A DNA stretch of 43,593 nt from JBKHYJ01 sp046565505 (GTDB lineage: Bacteria > Acidobacteriota > Blastocatellia > UBA7656), in contig JBKHYJ010000134.1 in assembly GCA_046565505.1 (NCBI GenBank), positions 1 through 43,593 of the forward strand, in the 5' to 3' direction. Below are positions 43,452-43,593 of the stretch, in pieces. Below the pieces are notes generated by a model, which was not told the origin of the DNA, made no database searches, and was given only the letters and a program-made list of their open reading frames with translations. Position 1 is the stretch's first letter. The number at the start of each line of letters is the position of its first letter. Both the position numbers and the translations under genes were made by a program.

Positions 43452-43593
43452 CGGAGGCGGCCGCCGGCCCAGGGTCTATTCATTCTCGGAGATCAAGCCC
43501 AAGGGCTGCCAGCCCAAGCCCTGGCTGCGCCGCATACATCCGACAAGCTGCCGCTATGTTCGTCGCTCCTGTTACCCTCATCAATGAGATCGC

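Overview
The window is a GC-rich piece of bacterial chromosome from a diderm organism. I infer an Acidobacteriota-like heterotroph, perhaps Blastocatellia. The reasons are the high GC, the mix of secreted matrixin and subtilisin proteases with Ig-like tails, a TonB-type protein, a beta-barrel outer-membrane protein, fused spermidine-synthase-like membrane proteins and very large TPR proteins. This placement is inference, because no rRNA or other phylogenetic marker lies in the window. I found no tRNA, rRNA, CRISPR array, phage gene, transposase or attachment site.

Layout. 1-10.0 kb: a partial secreted zinc protease on the minus strand, then a plus-strand run of a dolichol-phosphate-mannose-synthase-like glycosyltransferase, a secreted clan GH-A-like glycosidase, a membrane/spermidine-synthase-like/TPR fusion and a secreted HExxH protein. 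10.0-13.5 kb: DoxX, acyl-CoA dehydrogenase, an outer-membrane beta-barrel protein and a pair of overlapping small genes (a Cys-rich protein and an 81-residue protein). 13.6-19.4 kb: a minus-strand cluster read from the right as SpoU/TrmH rRNA methyltransferase, class-C beta-lactamase-like hydrolase, TonB-like protein and SpoIID/LytB-like protein. 19.5-24.4 kb: a lone ModA lipoprotein, then a minus-strand unit of a 47-residue membrane peptide, a 52-residue zinc ribbon and a Kef-type cation/proton antiporter (both small genes are easily missed), then an alpha-carbonic anhydrase. 24.9-32.5 kb: an APC transporter with a C-terminal USP-like domain, YqeY, LarB, a CBS-domain protein and the three-gene pyridine nucleotide transhydrogenase operon. 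32.9-43.4 kb: a 1320-residue protein with 33 TPR units, a duplicated-domain secreted protein, a GAF-GAF-AAA+-Fis sigma-54-type activator, a subtilisin-like protease and an XRE/ScfR-like regulator.

Most of this is housekeeping and envelope physiology: ion and proton balance (Kef, carbonic anhydrase, transhydrogenase), fatty-acid metabolism (acyl-CoA dehydrogenase, ScfR-like regulator), wall and envelope work, and secreted hydrolases. The parts most likely to be new are the small-peptide/zinc-ribbon/Kef unit, the overlapping small-protein pair, the 33-TPR scaffold, a heptamer repeat array that supplies the start region of the sigma-54 activator, and a 17-bp perfect inverted repeat with no assigned role.
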